Notes: generated by a model not told the origin, from the sequence alone. DNA of 64,000 nt from Bacteroidota bacterium (GCA_018268085.1 JAFDXE010000021.1:1-64000), one strand, 5' to 3'; positions 24,568 through 35,078 are shown, counted from the first letter of the stretch. Program-made: numbers and translations.

Positions 24568-27363
24568 TTACAAATCATAAAAATACCTTGTCCTGTTCAC
24601 TTTAATATCTCTTAATATAGCAGACTTCGGACTTATATTAATAGTAAAGAATCGATACCGGCCTACGGGGGCTAAGTTGATGGTCATCTGCCAGCAATGC
24701 AGGTCACGGGAAACAAACATGGTAAGTACACCCAATTCTTTCTGAGTAATATTATAGGAACCCTGGATACCCAATTTCCATTTAGGTGTAAGATTAATAG
24801 AGTTATTAAAATTAATATCCTGGTTCAGTGTTTTTACAATTTTACTTGGTGCGGTGCTGGAGGCCAACGTCCGGCTCTGATTATAACGCAGTGAATACGA
24901 AAAATCAACACTCCAGGGGATAGCGAAGTCGGCGAACTCTCCTGGATTGTTTTGCATATACATTGCCTCCTGCTGGTATTCATCCAGTGTTAAGCCGCCT
25001 GGTATATTGTTAGGATCTACCATTGTTCTGTTGGCTGCTGCCGTGCCCGGGCCTACATTTTTTTTATCTCCTCCCTGGAACCTCGATGACAGGGAAATGC
25101 TGGCTGAACTTAACGTTCCGAGGGTAACGGCTTTTTTCGTCCAGATCAGTTTATCTATACGCCTGCCTGTGGCATCATAACGGTAAGGATCAAACGATGC
25201 ATTGGCGGTGATATTCACTTTTTGAAATAAATTACTCCTTGCTGATACCGTTAGCGAACTTAACTTAAATGAATCGGCCAGGAAATTATAACTGCCGTTT
25301 ATTCCAAGTCCATCTATCAGGGTAACTTTCTTAACTGCATCCTGTGCCGTGTCTTTCCGGTTCTTTACTTTCATCTGTATGTTATTGTCGATCCCGAAAT
25401 TAAGACCGGCAAATTTTCCTCTTGAAAAACTTCCGTACACCGAACGTTCATAATAAGAATGCTGTGCTATATATTTTCCGGATGTATCGGTTTGCACATC
25501 ATAATAATTCTGGCTGTTAAAATCAGGTTTATAATTCACAGAAACAACAGGTCTTATTTCATGCCGTATTGCCTGCACTTTTGATCGTTTCCCGAAAAGG
25601 TATGAACCGAATATCCTGGTAGTCATTGAAACGCCGTAATTCATATCACGTGCAGTATAAAATCCTTTTTTAATGGTGGTATCCAGTTTTTTATCTGCAG
25701 CATTCCAGGCGAGGTAAAATTTTTCGTGGTACCATCTCTCCTGGTAACTAACGGATGGGGATACCTGTAACGGCCCGAGTGATGGTAACGACAGCGTGAT
25801 CGGCACAGAATGTGAAGCACCCCACTTATAATTTTTTGCGATCTGAGGCCATGCGTTGGCACTATCATAAAAAGACGACAGGCTGCGAACATTGGTATTC
25901 AGTGCTACGCCCAGGTTTTCGTACCACTTATAAGAACCGATTGCTTCTTTCCTGCGGAATGGATATAAAGTAGTTACGTTGAACGCAACATTCGGCAAAC
26001 TAACATTGATCAATCCGGAAGTACTGTTCTGATCATGTCCTGCCGTTACCTGTACATTGTAGGGTTTATTCTTCCAAACTTTGCCATACGAAATGGTAGA
26101 TTGCAGCAGGTTGGTATAATTGATCTGTGGATTGTTCGGCACATTCTGATTGAATTTTGTACTTCCTGCGTTTACACTTGCCTGGAAGGTTACGCCGGGC
26201 CTCGCTTTCGTATCTGCACTATGCGTCCATTGCACATTTATTCCTTTGGTTACCGAATAATCCGGGTCTCCTTTAAAACCAATTTTCGATCGCAGCATGT
26301 GCAGGTTGAAATTTCCCTGGTAACGGTATCGTTTATAATAACGTGGACTGATATTCGCCTGCCAGCCGCCATAAGAATACAAGGTTCCTCTTAGTACTAC
26401 ATCCCAAACCGGACCGAGAATTTTATAGTAACCTAAACCTTCCAGCGACAACCCATATTGTTCATTGGCAGCAAATGAAGGCGCAATAAACCCGGAGTGC
26501 CTGCCCTGCGTAAGCGGATAAATGCCAAACGGTAAAACGATCGGTAAAGGAACTCCTTCAAATTCAGGATGAACCGGGCCGCTGAATGCCATCTTCTTAT
26601 TGATGAATTTGATCTTACTGCTTACAAATGCAAAATGCGGCGTATCGAGGTTACAGGTGGTGAACCTTCCATGTAATGCATAAAAAACATTCTCGTCAAC
26701 TTTTTTAATCTTCTCTCCATATACATACATTTCTCCCTGCTGTGTATACGTGCCCTTTGTAAGCCCCTTGCCCGTTTTCATATTGAAACGAAGCGTATCA
26801 CTTACAGATCTAAAATCCTTGTCATTGTAAGCTGGATAAGCAATAACTTTTCCATTACTGTCTTTCACCAGGAATGCCGAAACAATACTTGATTGCTGGT
26901 CAAATTCTATCACCGGCGCACTAAGGTCGCTCGATTTATAGGTTACATCCGAAGATTTCCCGTAGAGATATAATTTTTTAGCAGGAATATCCATCAACAT
27001 CGAATCATCGGCATGATAAGATACCGGTGCATCCAATGAATCGCCAGATGATTTAAATGCAAAAGAATCCACAGTTGGAATTAAACTCGTGTCGCCCTTA
27101 CCGGTAGGTTTAATTTCTTTTACGCCGGGAGTAGCTTTCAGCAGATCAAGTGTAGAATCGGCAGTTGAGGATATGCTGTCTTTTTTATTTTTTACAGGAA
27201 TCGTATCTGTTGTTACAGCAAACTTCGTATCTGTAGTTAAACTAATGTGAAAGCGAAAATGATTTGTATCAAAGGCACGACTGCATAACGTTACTAGAAC
27301 GAAAATGAAAGCAGCCAGCCAGGCCAATGTATATTTTGCCTTACCTTTGTAGTATTGGTTCAT
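24568..27363 (-). CDS. lptD: LptD-like outer-membrane LPS assembly protein
   Basis: A 931-residue outer-membrane protein from the ATG at 27363; a TTG five codons upstream is less likely. An N-terminal hydrophobic export segment is followed by a low-complexity linker rich in Asp, Ser and Lys. Residues about 125-260 form an OstA-like beta-jellyroll (AKKLYLYGKSSDVTYKSSDLSAPVIEF, GKVIAYPAYND). The remainder is a large beta-barrel starting near FGIYPLTQGRHSGFIAPSF. Bacteroidota LptD homologues have this layout. With the LptA-like OstA protein at 29.7 kb it would move LPS from the inner membrane to the outer leaflet. It is divergent from the amidase. A TATTTTTG -7 element at 27383-27376 overlaps the gap just upstream. 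Confidence 0.85.
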   Translation of the reverse strand: MNQYYKGKAKYTLAWLAAFIFVLVTLCSRAFDTNHFRFHISLTTDTKFAVTTDTIPVKNKKDSISSTADSTLDLLKATPGVKEIKPTGKGDTSLIPTVDSFAFKSSGDSLDAPVSYHADDSMLMDIPAKKLYLYGKSSDVTYKSSDLSAPVIEFDQQSSIVSAFLVKDSNGKVIAYPAYNDKDFRSVSDTLRFNMKTGKGLTKGTYTQQGEMYVYGEKIKKVDENVFYALHGRFTTCNLDTPHFAFVSSKIKFINKKMAFSGPVHPEFEGVPLPIVLPFGIYPLTQGRHSGFIAPSFAANEQYGLSLEGLGYYKILGPVWDVVLRGTLYSYGGWQANISPRYYKRYRYQGNFNLHMLRSKIGFKGDPDYSVTKGINVQWTHSADTKARPGVTFQASVNAGSTKFNQNVPNNPQINYTNLLQSTISYGKVWKNKPYNVQVTAGHDQNSTSGLINVSLPNVAFNVTTLYPFRRKEAIGSYKWYENLGVALNTNVRSLSSFYDSANAWPQIAKNYKWGASHSVPITLSLPSLGPLQVSPSVSYQERWYHEKFYLAWNAADKKLDTTIKKGFYTARDMNYGVSMTTRIFGSYLFGKRSKVQAIRHEIRPVVSVNYKPDFNSQNYYDVQTDTSGKYIAQHSYYERSVYGSFSRGKFAGLNFGIDNNIQMKVKNRKDTAQDAVKKVTLIDGLGINGSYNFLADSFKLSSLTVSARSNLFQKVNITANASFDPYRYDATGRRIDKLIWTKKAVTLGTLSSASISLSSRFQGGDKKNVGPGTAAANRTMVDPNNIPGGLTLDEYQQEAMYMQNNPGEFADFAIPWSVDFSYSLRYNQSRTLASSTAPSKIVKTLNQDINFNNSINLTPKWKLGIQGSYNITQKELGVLTMFVSRDLHCWQMTINLAPVGRYRFFTINISPKSAILRDIKVNRTRYFYDL

Positions 27364-27451
27364 AACCGTAATTGACAAAAATAGCCATTATACTATAATG
27401 TAATTGTGAATTAATACATAATTACACAACCCATAAAAAAAACCTGATACA

Positions 27452-28417
27452 ATGCCCGCAAAGAAAATTATTTTTATTTTTCTGGTTTCGTTCATTCAGC
27501 TTACTTTCTTTCACTATAGTTTTTCCCAGGCTCCGAAAAAATTAAGGACCATCATTGTTGATGCAGGACATGGCGGTTCCGACAATGGTGCAACAGGTCA
27601 GTATGAAAATTCAATGCGGTCGAAAGAAAAAGATGTAACGCTGGCCATCTCCATGAAATTGGTAGCGGAATTAAAAAAACGTTTACCTGAAGTGAACGTT
27701 GTTCCCACAAGAACAACAGATGTTTTTGATGACGTAAGACAAAAAGCAAAAATTGCAAATGAAAATAAAGGCGATTTGTTTTTATGTATCCATGCCGATT
27801 CCGGTCCGCTAAAAACAGGAAGAAGAAAAATAGGTTCAAGAGAAGTTACCAGGTATAAAGTAACCTACAAGGGTAAAGGAAAGAAAAAGAAAAAAATTTC
27901 TACCCCCTATACAGTTGTTGAACCTGTGTATGAGTACTATAAATTACCATTAACAAGAAGCGGAACCAGTGTTTGGATATTTGCTGCACATAAAACCAGT
28001 GATAAATTAAAAGCCATTATGCAGGACGAAGGCGAGTTTGATGTGGAAACAGGTGCAGCCAGTGACTCCACTACCAGCAATTTTGATTTTAACACACCTG
28101 AAGGCAGAGCGATCGCACAGATCTATGCAAAAAGATACCAGGAAAGAAGCGACCGCATCGCCACTTTTGTGAATGAAGAAATTGATAAAACAGGGCGTCC
28201 CGCTTTAGGGGTAAACCAACGCCAGAAAGGGATCTGGGTATTACAGGCCACAAATATGCCCGCCATACTTATTGAAACAGGTTTTATTAATAATCCTGAA
28301 GATGAACGCTATCTTAACAGCGAAAAGGGTCAGCAGGAACTGGCAGAAGTGATAACGGATGCCGTAATCCGTTATAAAGAGTGGTCGGAAAATCCACGTA
28401 AATCAGATGCAAACTAA
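27452..28417 (+). CDS. N-acetylmuramoyl-L-alanine amidase (AmiA/B/C type)
   Basis: A 321-residue exported zinc amidase. The signal peptide ends HYSFSQ near residue 26. The Amidase_3 domain holds the zinc ligands His40 in DAGHGG, Glu59 in SKEKD and His114 in CIHADSG, and the catalytic glutamate near 274 in ILIETGF. A lysine-rich insertion (KGKGKKKKK) near residue 145 is unusual. It cleaves the bond between MurNAc and the stem peptide, mostly during septum splitting. It opens the MCE/OstA gene run and is divergent from LptD. Confidence 0.93.
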   Translation: MPAKKIIFIFLVSFIQLTFFHYSFSQAPKKLRTIIVDAGHGGSDNGATGQYENSMRSKEKDVTLAISMKLVAELKKRLPEVNVVPTRTTDVFDDVRQKAKIANENKGDLFLCIHADSGPLKTGRRKIGSREVTRYKVTYKGKGKKKKKISTPYTVVEPVYEYYKLPLTRSGTSVWIFAAHKTSDKLKAIMQDEGEFDVETGAASDSTTSNFDFNTPEGRAIAQIYAKRYQERSDRIATFVNEEIDKTGRPALGVNQRQKGIWVLQATNMPAILIETGFINNPEDERYLNSEKGQQELAEVITDAVIRYKEWSENPRKSDAN

Positions 28418-28554
28418 TTATTCCGTAGCTGTGGAATAATTTTTGGAATCAAAGCAAAAGGTTGATGTATTTTTAACTAAACTACCGGGCAGTAGCACAT
28501 TGCAGCCAATCATCCTAACGGTACTTATATTTTTAATGTAAACTTTTTACAAAG

Positions 28555-29583
28555 GTGAAAATATCTAATGAATTAAAAGTGGGATTGATTGCTGTTATTT
28601 CAATTACCGTACTTATTCTCGGTTTTAATTTTCTGAAAGGAAAAACGTTTTTTAGTCACTCCACTACTCTCTTTGCAGTATATGGAAACGTGCAGAAATT
28701 ATCTCCCTCAAACCCGGTAATCATTAACGGCCTCCAGGTGGGAAGCGTGTATAAAATCAGTACAGATAAAGACATGCGGCGATTGCTGGTAAACATGACC
28801 ATCACCAAAGACATTCACATTCCAAAAAACTCAATCGCGATCATCAAACCGGATCTGCTGTCTACTCCCAGTATAGAAATTAAACTCGGTGACTCAAACG
28901 AATACCTGAACAGTAACGATACCCTCGCTACAGAATCTTCATCCGGAATATTTACAGATGTATTAAAAAGGGTTGACCCGGTTTTGTATGAAGTAACTAA
29001 AGCTGTTTCTTCCATCGATAGCATACTCATTAAAGTAAACGGTATTGTTGACCCCAACGCAAAAAATAATATAGGAGCAACATTGGCCAACCTGAATAAG
29101 ATTTCTGCTGAGTTGCTTACTTCCAGTGCCTCACTGAATCAATTACTCAATACTCAAACCGGTGCATTGGCAAAAACCCTTAACAATGCCAGCGCCGTTA
29201 CAGGCAACCTTGCGGCCAGCAACGATAAAATTACCAGTGTATTAAGTAACCTCGATAAAACAACCAGCAATCTCTCTCAACTCGATCTGCAGAAAACACT
29301 GGCATCGCTGGATGCTACCATCAATGAACTGAAAAATGCAATGAGCAAACTCGACAGTACCGGTGGCACTGCTGGTTTATTATTGAATGATCCAACCCTT
29401 TACAAAAATCTTGCGTCAACAGCCAATAAACTTAATTTACTGATTGATGATATCAGGGTAAATCCAAAACGTTATGTATCTATTTCTGTATTCGGAAAGA
29501 AAAACAAAACACAACCCCTTACTACTCCGCTGGTTGATACCATCAATGCTCCCTACATTATTGAAAAAGCGCCGAACCATTAA
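28555..29583 (+). CDS. MCE-domain (MlaD-like) lipid-transport protein
   Basis: A 342-residue protein with a GTG start. An N-terminal transmembrane anchor (KVGLIAVISITVLILGFNFLKG) is followed by a single MCE domain (about 38-115; NPVIINGLQVGSVYKIS). A long helical region with repeated Asn/Leu/Ser heptads (about 140-300) forms a coiled coil. MCE proteins form hexameric rings and tubes that carry phospholipids between the membranes. No MlaE/MlaF-type permease or ATPase lies adjacent. Co-location with the amidase, OstA and LptD marks an envelope-biogenesis cluster. Confidence 0.88.
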   Translation: MKISNELKVGLIAVISITVLILGFNFLKGKTFFSHSTTLFAVYGNVQKLSPSNPVIINGLQVGSVYKISTDKDMRRLLVNMTITKDIHIPKNSIAIIKPDLLSTPSIEIKLGDSNEYLNSNDTLATESSSGIFTDVLKRVDPVLYEVTKAVSSIDSILIKVNGIVDPNAKNNIGATLANLNKISAELLTSSASLNQLLNTQTGALAKTLNNASAVTGNLAASNDKITSVLSNLDKTTSNLSQLDLQKTLASLDATINELKNAMSKLDSTGGTAGLLLNDPTLYKNLASTANKLNLLIDDIRVNPKRYVSISVFGKKNKTQPLTTPLVDTINAPYIIEKAPNH

Positions 29584-29663
29584 TTTTGTGATAGCTTTAA
29601 TGGATAATGATGCATATTGCAGCCGGCTTATTTTAAGTACTAATTGCAGATTAAATTCAATCG

Positions 29664-31547
29664 TTGGCCCCTTTTTATAAAATATCTTTCATCCTGGTAA
29701 TGATATGTGTGGTGCAAAATTCCCTTGCACAGGTAAATGTTACCCCCGCAGCCGATACTTTAAGAACCATTGAAATTCTGCACGCCAGGAGCCAGCGCCA
29801 GATCACCATTAATGATACCACTGTTTTACAAACACTGGCTGGAGAAGCAGGCGTAGTACAGGGCGGCACAAAGTTATTCGGCGATAGTATTGTACTTAAC
29901 CAACGTACAGGCATAGCCGAAGTTTTCGGAAATGTACATATAAACGACGGCGATACCATGCACACGTATGCACAATACCTTCGCTACGTAGGAAATGACC
30001 GCATGGCTTACCTCCAGAAATCTGTAAAATTAACTGATGGCAAAGCAATATTAACAACTGAAGATCTCGTGTACAATATTGCTACCGGTATTGCCACTTA
30101 CAATAAAGGAGGAAAGGTTATCAATGATAAAACTGTGCTCACCAGCGAAAGCGCCACTTATTATTCTGATACAAAAGACGCAATATTCCGTAACAATGTT
30201 CATCTCGTAGATCCGAAATACAATATGTGGGCCGACAGCTTACGATACAATACGGTTTTCAAAACAGCTTATTTTATCTCTCCTACACATATAGTAAGTA
30301 AAGACGGCGTGATCGATACAAAATCCGGTTCCTATAACCTGGAAACAGGCAATGCCATTTTCGACAGCAGAAGTTCTTTCCGCGACAGCAGCAGGTTTAT
30401 CAGTGGCGACAAGATTGCCTTTGAAGAAAAAACAGGTATTATACAAATTGAAGGTCATGGAAAATTTGTAGATAGCGTCAACAAGGTTATTGTATTCGGA
30501 GAACAACAACTCATAGACCGGAAGAACAACAGCTTCCTGGCCACCCGTAAACCAGTGATGATTTTATATACGGATAACGACAGTACGTATATCGCAGCCG
30601 ATACTTTGTTTTCCGGTTTACGCCGCAACGATACCGTTCAGTTAAAAAAAGACAGCATATTGACTTTCGGGATCAGCCCGCCAGGAAATGATCCTGGTAC
30701 TAAACAAAATTCCGACAGCAGTTCGTTTGCATTGCAGTTAGAAAATTCAATGGGAAATGCTGCCATTAAAAAAGCGGCAACCAGGTTGGATTCATTGCCG
30801 GCAGCCGATTCCTCTAAGGTTAAACAGGATCTGAAAATGGCAAGCCGGGCTGCCGATTCTCTTCGTGTACCCGTTTCCGTTGAAAATAATATTGACAGCC
30901 TGATGTTAACAGCACAGCTAAAACCAGTGGACACGATCCTTCAACCAACATCAGTAGATATTACTAAAGTATCAAAAGACAGCATTCGGTATTTCCTCGG
31001 GTTTCATCATGTTCGCATTTACAATGATTCGGCACAGGCAGTAAGCGACAGCCTGTACTACTCTACCGAAGATTCAACATTTAAATTATTCGGCAACCCG
31101 GTATTCTGGAAAGATTCCACACAGGTAAAAGGTGATACCATGCACCTGTACACTGAAAATCAGAAAGCGAAAAGATTATTTGTGTATTATAATGCCATTG
31201 TGATTAACAGGACTAAAGAAGGTTTTTTTAACCAGATGGGTGGCCGAACCATTAATGGATATTTTACCAATGGAGACATTGACTACATAAGGGTTAAGGG
31301 ATCGCCGGCAGAAAGTATCTTTTATCCGCAGGATGATGATAGCGCTTATGTTGGAATGAACAGGAGTAAAGGAGATGTGATAGATATTTATTTTGTAAAT
31401 AAGGAATTAAATAAAGTTAAGTTCATCAATGATGTGGATGGAACTTTATACCCGATGAAACAAATCCCGGCAGATCAGAAGGCATTGAGAAATTTCAAGT
31501 GGGAAAACAGCCGCAGGCCTAAAAATAAACTGGAACTTTTTGAATAG
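29664..31547 (+). CDS. Long OstA-like (LptA-family) protein
   Basis: A 627-residue periplasmic protein that is over three times the length of LptA. Signal peptide: MAPFYKISFILVMICVVQNSLAQ, from a TTG start at 29664; the ATG at 29700 leaves too short a signal. Many OstA repeats are visible, with the pattern 'strand-GDT/ADS-strand': KLFGDSIVLNQRTGIAEVFG, INDGDTMHTYAQYLRY, NMWADSLRYNTVFKTA and, after a Ser/Asp-rich linker (about 350-430), FKLFGNPVFWKDSTQVKGDTMHLY. It probably forms a long beta-jellyroll bridge that carries LPS to LptD. It follows the MCE gene by 80 bases and precedes the next gene by 35. Confidence 0.82.
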   Translation: MAPFYKISFILVMICVVQNSLAQVNVTPAADTLRTIEILHARSQRQITINDTTVLQTLAGEAGVVQGGTKLFGDSIVLNQRTGIAEVFGNVHINDGDTMHTYAQYLRYVGNDRMAYLQKSVKLTDGKAILTTEDLVYNIATGIATYNKGGKVINDKTVLTSESATYYSDTKDAIFRNNVHLVDPKYNMWADSLRYNTVFKTAYFISPTHIVSKDGVIDTKSGSYNLETGNAIFDSRSSFRDSSRFISGDKIAFEEKTGIIQIEGHGKFVDSVNKVIVFGEQQLIDRKNNSFLATRKPVMILYTDNDSTYIAADTLFSGLRRNDTVQLKKDSILTFGISPPGNDPGTKQNSDSSSFALQLENSMGNAAIKKAATRLDSLPAADSSKVKQDLKMASRAADSLRVPVSVENNIDSLMLTAQLKPVDTILQPTSVDITKVSKDSIRYFLGFHHVRIYNDSAQAVSDSLYYSTEDSTFKLFGNPVFWKDSTQVKGDTMHLYTENQKAKRLFVYYNAIVINRTKEGFFNQMGGRTINGYFTNGDIDYIRVKGSPAESIFYPQDDDSAYVGMNRSKGDVIDIYFVNKELNKVKFINDVDGTLYPMKQIPADQKALRNFKWENSRRPKNKLELFE

Positions 31548-31582
31548 TAACGGACCAAAATCAATTGCCGAAACATATTTTA

Positions 31583-32983
31583 ATGAAGCATTTTACATTT
31601 ATAGTTTGTTGTTTCTTCATGGTTACCCTGAGTACCTATGCTCAAACAGATGCGTTTACCGGTGAATGGAAAATGGAAAATTACTTTCCGGGCGAAAGCA
31701 ATCCGCTGCTGATAGAACTCAATATTGCTGCGCCGGAGAAAAACCTTTTGTACCCTGCGGCATTAAGACTCAGCTATGATAGTTTCTCTGCTGTATATCA
31801 TTTGCTGCTTGTTAAAAGAAATGTTCGCCAGTTATCAATCGGGAAAAATAAAGTTCCGCAATCGGAAACAGGTTTCAGCCTTGGCAACTGCACGATCTTT
31901 ATGAATGGTATATTTGATGCTAGCAAAGACCTGAAAGGAAACGCCTTTTTAACGATTGAAAGAATGTATGCCAAGAACTTTGGCTGGCCAATGCCTGATG
32001 TGGCTGATTACCCGGAACAATATAAAAAAGCATTTACCCGTTTACGTGATTTCCTGAAAGAGTCCGAAATAAGGTTGAAGAAAAACAACCCGGCTCCCTG
32101 GACAGATGCCTATACAGATTCTATTATTAACCCGGCTATATCTCCCGCCTATTTTGGCATACAGGATACCGTTGTGGTAAAAAACCGTGATGGTAACATT
32201 AACTTCAGCGGCAATAAAAAAAACAGTGGCATTGTATCAGTTATGCTGAATGGAAATATGGTTGTAGATCAAAATGATCTGTCGCTTAAAAAACCTTCTG
32301 AAGATATACGATTAGATACCGGCCTTAATATACTGGTACTATTTGCCGATAGCTATGGAAAAAACATATCTGCCACAGGAAGTATGAATGTAGATTTTGG
32401 CAAAAAGAAATTTTCAATGGATTTCGGTAATAAGAACAACCTGGCAGCAACATTTATCGTAACCAAAATTTATTACTTTCCAGAAGAAGACAGTACCACC
32501 GACTACGGTGCTAATTTGCTGAAAGGATTGTCGGAATCAGATATGAAGGAAGATATCAAAGTGTATCATTATCCCGATGCATCGGGGAATAACCTCTATA
32601 AAGATCCATTAGCCCGGGCTGAAGCAGAAAAATCACTCCTGAGAAATGTGAAGCCGGTAGGTGAAGTGAAAACTACTTCAAGAGAAATTGTACTGGCATT
32701 ATGGGATGACGCAGTTGAAGACGGAGATACTATTTCATTAAGCATTAACGGGAACTGGATCGTGCAGGGATTCCCCGTAAAGAAAAAACCCCAGTTCATC
32801 TCTGTAACCATTGATCCGGGACCAAACAAAATTATTTTTATCGCCAACAACCTGGGCGCTATCGCACCGAACACTGCAGTATTAGAGATCATTGATAATA
32901 AACAACGTAAAGCTTTTATGCTGGAAACCGATCTCAACGAAAGCAACGCCATCAAAATAACTTACGAAGCCAAACCAAAATAG
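31583..32983 (+). CDS. Secreted protein of unknown function in the OstA/MCE run
   Basis: A 466-residue exported protein starting at the ATG at 31583; a TTG six codons upstream is possible. The signal peptide ends TLSTYAQ. The first third resembles a lipocalin-like stress protein (FTGEWKMENYFPGESNPLLIELNI, a beta strand with substrate-pocket features). The rest holds two similar segments in which a strand leads to SVMLNGNMVVDQNDL and to LSINGNWIVQGFPVKKKPQF, both followed by LNILVLFADSYG or PNKIIFIANNLG. These look like a duplicated beta-sandwich. I do not recognise the family. It lies 35 bases after the OstA gene and is probably co-transcribed, suggesting an envelope role. Confidence 0.75.
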   Translation: MKHFTFIVCCFFMVTLSTYAQTDAFTGEWKMENYFPGESNPLLIELNIAAPEKNLLYPAALRLSYDSFSAVYHLLLVKRNVRQLSIGKNKVPQSETGFSLGNCTIFMNGIFDASKDLKGNAFLTIERMYAKNFGWPMPDVADYPEQYKKAFTRLRDFLKESEIRLKKNNPAPWTDAYTDSIINPAISPAYFGIQDTVVVKNRDGNINFSGNKKNSGIVSVMLNGNMVVDQNDLSLKKPSEDIRLDTGLNILVLFADSYGKNISATGSMNVDFGKKKFSMDFGNKNNLAATFIVTKIYYFPEEDSTTDYGANLLKGLSESDMKEDIKVYHYPDASGNNLYKDPLARAEAEKSLLRNVKPVGEVKTTSREIVLALWDDAVEDGDTISLSINGNWIVQGFPVKKKPQFISVTIDPGPNKIIFIANNLGAIAPNTAVLEIIDNKQRKAFMLETDLNESNAIKITYEAKPK

Positions 32984-33093
32984 TTTGTTTACCCAACAGT
33001 TATGTTTCTGTTGCCTGTAACAGTTCCCAATAACCGAAGTTTTAATTTTGTAAGTTATACTATTCAACCCCGTATCACTATCGCTCTAAATCC

Positions 33094-33468
33094 TTATTGT
33101 GCCATTGTTTCCATGCTGCTTTTTTTAACCCGGGTTGTTCGAACAATGGGCACTATATTGATACAAAATTTTCCACGCAGCAGATCATAGTCGTTGATCT
33201 GTAGCTTTTTTCTTTTTATGTACATGAAATTTTCTGCATCGAAAGGAAAAATATCAGGGATACCAGATTCGGCAAGTTGTGAACAAAGAATATAAATGAA
33301 ACTCCTGTTCTGCAAGGCCATCGTAATGATGTGAACTTCGCTATTGAACATCTTTACACCCGATACGCCGGTAAATTCAATATCGGCATTAAAACACACA
33401 CCTACTCCCGGAAGTTCCAGTTTAAAATCTTTTATAAAATCAACAAGTACAGCTTCGGTGGCTTTCAT
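33094..33468 (-). CDS. Small protein of unknown function
   Basis: A 124-residue open frame from the second ATG (33468); the first is at 33477. The sequence is protein-like: KATEAVLVDFIKDFKLELPGVGVCFNADIEFTGVSGVKMFNSEVHII, then IFPFDAENFMYIKRKKLQINDYDLL. It has no signal peptide, membrane segment or known motif. It is divergent from nnrDE. Without a homology search it could be a real lineage-specific gene or a chance frame; the composition favours a real gene. Confidence 0.5.
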   Translation of the reverse strand: MKATEAVLVDFIKDFKLELPGVGVCFNADIEFTGVSGVKMFNSEVHIITMALQNRSFIYILCSQLAESGIPDIFPFDAENFMYIKRKKLQINDYDLLRGKFCINIVPIVRTTRVKKSSMETMAQ

Positions 33469-33569
33469 ACAGATCATTTAATGTACATCATGTAAAAAAC
33501 ACGAGCGGTATATATTTGCCCGAACATTTTTCACAGTAGAATTGAAGGCGGTTTTGCTAACTTTAGAAA

Positions 33570-35078
33570 ATGAAAATTTTCAACGCTGAACAAATTAGCA
33601 AATGGGATGCCGATACAATCAGGGAACAACAAATTTTATCCATAGACCTGATGGAGCGTGCGGCAAAATGTTGCTATGACTGGTTGTTGACAAATGGATT
33701 TGCTCAAAACCAATTTCATATTTTCTGCGGCAAAGGAAATAACGGAGGTGATGGTTTAGCACTTGCTGCTTTATTGCTTCAAAATAAAATAAAGGTTACT
33801 GTTTACATTCTCGAAACCGGCAAAGCCGGAACATTAGATTTCCAGAAAAACCTGCAGCGGCTGCACAAATTAACCACCGCTATTCATTTTATACAGGAAG
33901 GTTTTACCATGCCCTCATTCGGTAATGATACCGTAATTGTTGATGCCGTTTTTGGCACAGGATTAAACAAACCTCCTGCAGGTATTGCCGGAAAACTGAT
34001 AGAACAAATCAATTCATTGCATCATCCTGTGATTTCAATTGATATTCCGAGTGGCATGTTTGCTGACAAAAGCTCAAAGAATAATCCTGTGATTACAGCC
34101 AATTGCACACTTAGTTTTCAACAATATAAAATGGCGTTCCTCTTCCCGGAAAATGAAAAATATACCGGACAGGTTTATTTAATGGACATCGGCCTTAGCC
34201 GGAAATTTGAAGAAGCTTCTTCATCAGTTTACGAATTAATGGAACCGGGGTTAATTAAAGCGCTTATAAGACAAAGAAGCAAATTCTCGCATAAAGGAAA
34301 TTTCGGGCACGCGGCACTGGTAGCCGGCAGTTATGGAATGATGGGTGCAGCAGTACTCTCGGCAAAAGCTTGTATGGCAAGTGGTGTTGGAAAGTTAACT
34401 GCAGTTATTCCTGCCTGCGGGTATGATATTTTACAAACTGCTATACCTGAAGCCATGTGCGCTGTAGCAGGTTCAACGCATATCAATGAAGCAATTCATC
34501 TGCAAGGTTTCACAGCGCTTGGAATAGGACCGGGTATCAACACAAATCCGGAAACACGGAATATGCTTTTCCATCTCTTATCCAATATTGATCGGCCATT
34601 ATTAATGGATGCAGATGCTTTGAACCTTATCGCCATGGAAAATGCCTCAAACAAAATTCCAAAAGGCGCCGTTATTACACCGCACCCGAAAGAGTTTGAT
34701 ACACTATTTGGTAAAACAGCAAATGATTTTGACAGGTTACAACTTGCAATTAAAAAAGCTGCAAGCCTGCATATTTATATTGTTTTAAAAGGACATTATA
34801 CGGCGATGATCACGCCATTTGGAAAAGTTTATTTCAACAATACCGGGAATGCAGGAATGGCAAAAGCCGGAATGGGTGATGTATTAACGGGCATTATCAC
34901 CGGTTTACTGGCACAGGGATACGTTCTTCCCGAAGCAGCACTTATCGGCACCTGGCTCCATGGGCTTGCCGGTGATGTGGCTGCATCAAGGTTTTCCATG
35001 GAAGCAATGCAGGCCAGCGACCTGGTACAATGTATAAGTGAAGCCTGGACGCTTATTAAGAATTATAGCAGCGAATAG
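33570..35078 (+). CDS. nnrDE: Bifunctional NAD(P)H-hydrate epimerase / ADP-dependent dehydratase
   Basis: A 502-residue fusion enzyme that repairs hydrated NAD(P)H. The N-terminal YjeF_N epimerase domain (about 1-210) has the phosphate-loop GKGNNGGDG at 54-62 and VDAVFGTGLN. The C-terminal ribokinase-like domain (about 225-490) has the ADP-dependent dehydratase signature GMAKAGMGDVLTGIITGLLAQG near 430-450 and HPKEFDTLFG. The start is ATG at 33570. It appears monocistronic, with a near-consensus TAACTTTA just upstream (33558-33565). Confidence 0.94.
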   Translation: MKIFNAEQISKWDADTIREQQILSIDLMERAAKCCYDWLLTNGFAQNQFHIFCGKGNNGGDGLALAALLLQNKIKVTVYILETGKAGTLDFQKNLQRLHKLTTAIHFIQEGFTMPSFGNDTVIVDAVFGTGLNKPPAGIAGKLIEQINSLHHPVISIDIPSGMFADKSSKNNPVITANCTLSFQQYKMAFLFPENEKYTGQVYLMDIGLSRKFEEASSSVYELMEPGLIKALIRQRSKFSHKGNFGHAALVAGSYGMMGAAVLSAKACMASGVGKLTAVIPACGYDILQTAIPEAMCAVAGSTHINEAIHLQGFTALGIGPGINTNPETRNMLFHLLSNIDRPLLMDADALNLIAMENASNKIPKGAVITPHPKEFDTLFGKTANDFDRLQLAIKKAASLHIYIVLKGHYTAMITPFGKVYFNNTGNAGMAKAGMGDVLTGIITGLLAQGYVLPEAALIGTWLHGLAGDVAASRFSMEAMQASDLVQCISEAWTLIKNYSSE

